Part shown: one piece after another, positions 62,304 to 64,000 of the stretch
Numbering within the stretch: the stretch's first letter is position 1
Layout of the letters: each line of letters opens with the position of its first letter
Assembly: GCA_919902505.1 (NCBI GenBank)
Contig: CAKKRE010000039.1
Coordinates: 1-64,000, forward strand
Origin: Nitrospiraceae bacterium
GTDB lineage: Bacteria; Nitrospirota; Nitrospiria; Nitrospirales; Nitrospiraceae
Length of the DNA stretch: 64,000 nucleotides
Reading direction: 5' to 3'
Translations under genes and position numbers: made by a program
The notes under the pieces: generated by a model
What the model saw: the letters and a program-made list of their open reading frames with translations, nothing else
What the model was told of the DNA's origin: nothing
The model's database searches: none

Positions 62304-64000
62304 ATGCCCACGATTTCCCTTCAACGAGACGATCTCGAAGCCTTGATTGCCGGCCAGGACGAAAAGCCGGCGCGGATTCCGCTCGATCAGCTTGAACAAT
62401 GGCTGATGTTGGTGAAGGGAGAGCTGAAGGGGCACAATTCAGAGACCGGCGAGCTGCGGATCGAGTTGCAAGACAGCAATCGTCCGGACTTGTGGTGTTG
62501 TGAAGGCATCGCCAGGCAGATCCGGATCAAGCAGCGTGGCTCGGCGATTTCCTATCCCTTCTTCAAGAAGCCGAAGGGAGTCGCGGGGAAGCTGGTTGTG
62601 GCGCAGGGAATGGACCAGGTTCGTCCCTACGTGGCCGCTTGCACGGCGGTCGGGTATCGCGTGACGGCATCCGGCCTGACGCAGCTCATCCAAACGCAGG
62701 AAAAGTTAGCCGATATTTTTGGGCGCAAGCGGCGGTCGGTCTCGATCGGCTTATACCGTTTGGCTCCCATCGTGTTCCCCGTCTCATACGATCTGGTCAA
62801 GCCGGACGACGTGCGGTTCACGCCGCTCGGCATGGAAACCATGATGACGCTGCGGGAGATCCTCATGGTTCATCCCAAAGGCGTGGAGTATGGCGGCATT
62901 GTCGGTGGCCACGACCGGCTCCCTGTGCTGCGGGACGCCAAGGGGCAGGTGTTGTCCTTCCCCCCGATCATCAACAGCCGGGAAATCGGCGAGGTCCAGG
63001 TCGGGGATCATGAATTGTTCGTCGAAGTGACGGGGACCGATCTTTCGATGGTCGCGCTGACGCTGAATGTTTTTGCCGCCAATCTCGCGGATCGCGGCGC
63101 GGTGATTACGCCGGTCGAAATTCACTCGCCGGTGAAAACCGACTTCGGGCGGCGGTGGAGTACACCGATCGATTTCGGGGCACCCCGGACCATTCCTCTC
63201 AAGGCCATCGAGTCGGCGTTGGGGGAGGCCCTGGGAGGCAAGGAAGTCACCTCGGCGCTGAAGTCCTATGGGTACACCGTAAAGTCGGCCGGGCAAAAGG
63301 TGGCTGTGCAACTACCGCCCTACCGGAACGATCTGCTGCATACGGTCGATGTGGTGGAGGATGTGGCCATCAGTCAGGGATACGCCAGGTTTGCCCCCGT
63401 CATGCCCTCGCAGTTTACGGTGGGTGGGCTGTCGCGTTTGGAACAGATGGCCGACCGGGTTCGGCATCTCATGGTGGGTCTGGAATTCCAGGAAATTATT
63501 TCCAACATCATGGGCTCTCATCAGGACTTTTGCACACGCATGCGTCTGGATGGCACCGAGTGGGCGAAGGTGGTGGAAGTGGATAACGTGATGTCTCTCA
63601 GCTACTCCTGCCTGCGCCAGTGGATTACGCCATCGTTGTTGCAGGTGGAAACCAATTCAAGCCGGGCCTTCTATCCGCATCGCATGTTTGAGGTCGGGGA
63701 AGTGGCTATTCCTGATGCGAGTGCCGATGTCGGATCCCGGACCGTGACGATGTTGGGTGCCGTGATTGCCCATGCCGGCGCGCACTTCTCAGAAATTCAT
63801 TCCTGTCTGGATCTGCTGCTGTATTACCTGGATCGCCCCTTTACCCTGGAGCCGGTGGATCATCCCTCATTTCTCGATGGTCGAGCGGGGAAGATCGTAT
63901 CGAATGGTCGGGTCATTGGGTTGTTGGGCGAGGTGCACCCCGAGGTGCTGGAGCACTGGCAAATCGGGGTCCCGGCGGTGGCGCTGGAGTTGGAGATCGA
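62304..64000 (+). CDS. pheT: Phenylalanyl-tRNA synthetase beta subunit, archaeal/eukaryotic type (3' end beyond window)
   Basis: The frame runs from an ATG 12 bp after the pheS stop to the window edge without a stop, 565 codons. It starts MPTISLQRDDLEALIAGQDE and lacks the N-terminal EMAP/tRNA-binding domain of bacterial PheT (about 800 residues). The B3/4-like and B5-like regions (LSFPPIINSREIGEVQVGDH, AIESALGEALGG) follow. The last visible residues GEVHPEVLEHWQIGVPAVALELEI correspond to the extreme C-terminus of archaeal PheT, so only a few dozen codons are missing. It forms a heterotetramer with PheS. Confidence 0.93.
   Translation, partial: MPTISLQRDDLEALIAGQDEKPARIPLDQLEQWLMLVKGELKGHNSETGELRIELQDSNRPDLWCCEGIARQIRIKQRGSAISYPFFKKPKGVAGKLVVAQGMDQVRPYVAACTAVGYRVTASGLTQLIQTQEKLADIFGRKRRSVSIGLYRLAPIVFPVSYDLVKPDDVRFTPLGMETMMTLREILMVHPKGVEYGGIVGGHDRLPVLRDAKGQVLSFPPIINSREIGEVQVGDHELFVEVTGTDLSMVALTLNVFAANLADRGAVITPVEIHSPVKTDFGRRWSTPIDFGAPRTIPLKAIESALGEALGGKEVTSALKSYGYTVKSAGQKVAVQLPPYRNDLLHTVDVVEDVAISQGYARFAPVMPSQFTVGGLSRLEQMADRVRHLMVGLEFQEIISNIMGSHQDFCTRMRLDGTEWAKVVEVDNVMSLSYSCLRQWITPSLLQVETNSSRAFYPHRMFEVGEVAIPDASADVGSRTVTMLGAVIAHAGAHFSEIHSCLDLLLYYLDRPFTLEPVDHPSFLDGRAGKIVSNGRVIGLLGEVHPEVLEHWQIGVPAVALELEI

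Overview
This window is a core-genome segment of a GC-rich, diderm, free-living bacterium. It carries Gram-negative envelope genes, lipoproteins, a YidC with a large periplasmic domain, and paired c-type haem proteins. The gene content and protein style (tandem bactofilins after parAB, Tll0287/DUF3365 haem proteins, a TgpA-DUF58-MoxR triad) suggest Nitrospirota, most likely a Nitrospira-like lineage. That assignment is an inference from gene content, not from a marker-gene search. No insertion sequence, prophage or CRISPR array is visible.

Layout. 1-48 is the 3' part of a tRNA-Gly. 0.27-4.6 kb (minus strand) is a MoxR / DUF58 / transglutaminase operon. 4.7-9.5 kb holds an uncharacterised methyltransferase-like protein, a ChaN-type lipoprotein, a SWIM zinc-finger coiled-coil protein, an unlisted 58-residue membrane protein with its own promoter and terminator, and a TesA-type lipase. 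The lipase is divergent from an ABC pair (9.5-12.9 kb), the same order as E. coli tesA-ybbA-ybbP. 13-20 kb (minus) is a tightly coupled sugar-phosphate operon (pgi-pgl-glk-rpiA) ending in an M1 aminopeptidase. 20.2-21.3 kb is a YkuD-fold lipoprotein that lacks the catalytic cysteine.

21.8-31.5 kb (plus) is the classic origin-proximal cluster rpmH-rnpA-yidD-yidC-mnmE-mnmG-rsmG-parA-parB, followed by two bactofilins. Two perfect 16-bp parS palindromes flank rsmG. dnaA and jag are absent from their usual places. mnmA and an F1-only ATP synthase operon (atpHAGDC, 32.9-38 kb) follow; no F0 genes are present.

38-44.3 kb contains a lipoprotein and, on the minus strand, an Anbu proteasome-ancestor cluster (circularly permuted ATP-grasp, alpha-E, Anbu) bracketed by two paralogous CXXCH proteins. 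44.5-48.5 kb has two RluD paralogues around a PilZ protein, a small unlisted zinc-ribbon protein and a GNAT acetyltransferase. 48.6-51.3 kb is a znuACB-type metal importer. It is followed by anmK, a DUF2726 protein, a TPR protein, a cytosolic beta-helix protein, a response-regulator diguanylate cyclase and a lytic transglycosylase.

57.4-64 kb is a translation block: initiator tRNA (minus), then fmt, rsmB, rpe, pheS and a truncated pheT. The two PheRS subunits are of the archaeal/eukaryotic type rather than the bacterial type, which is one of the most striking features of the window.
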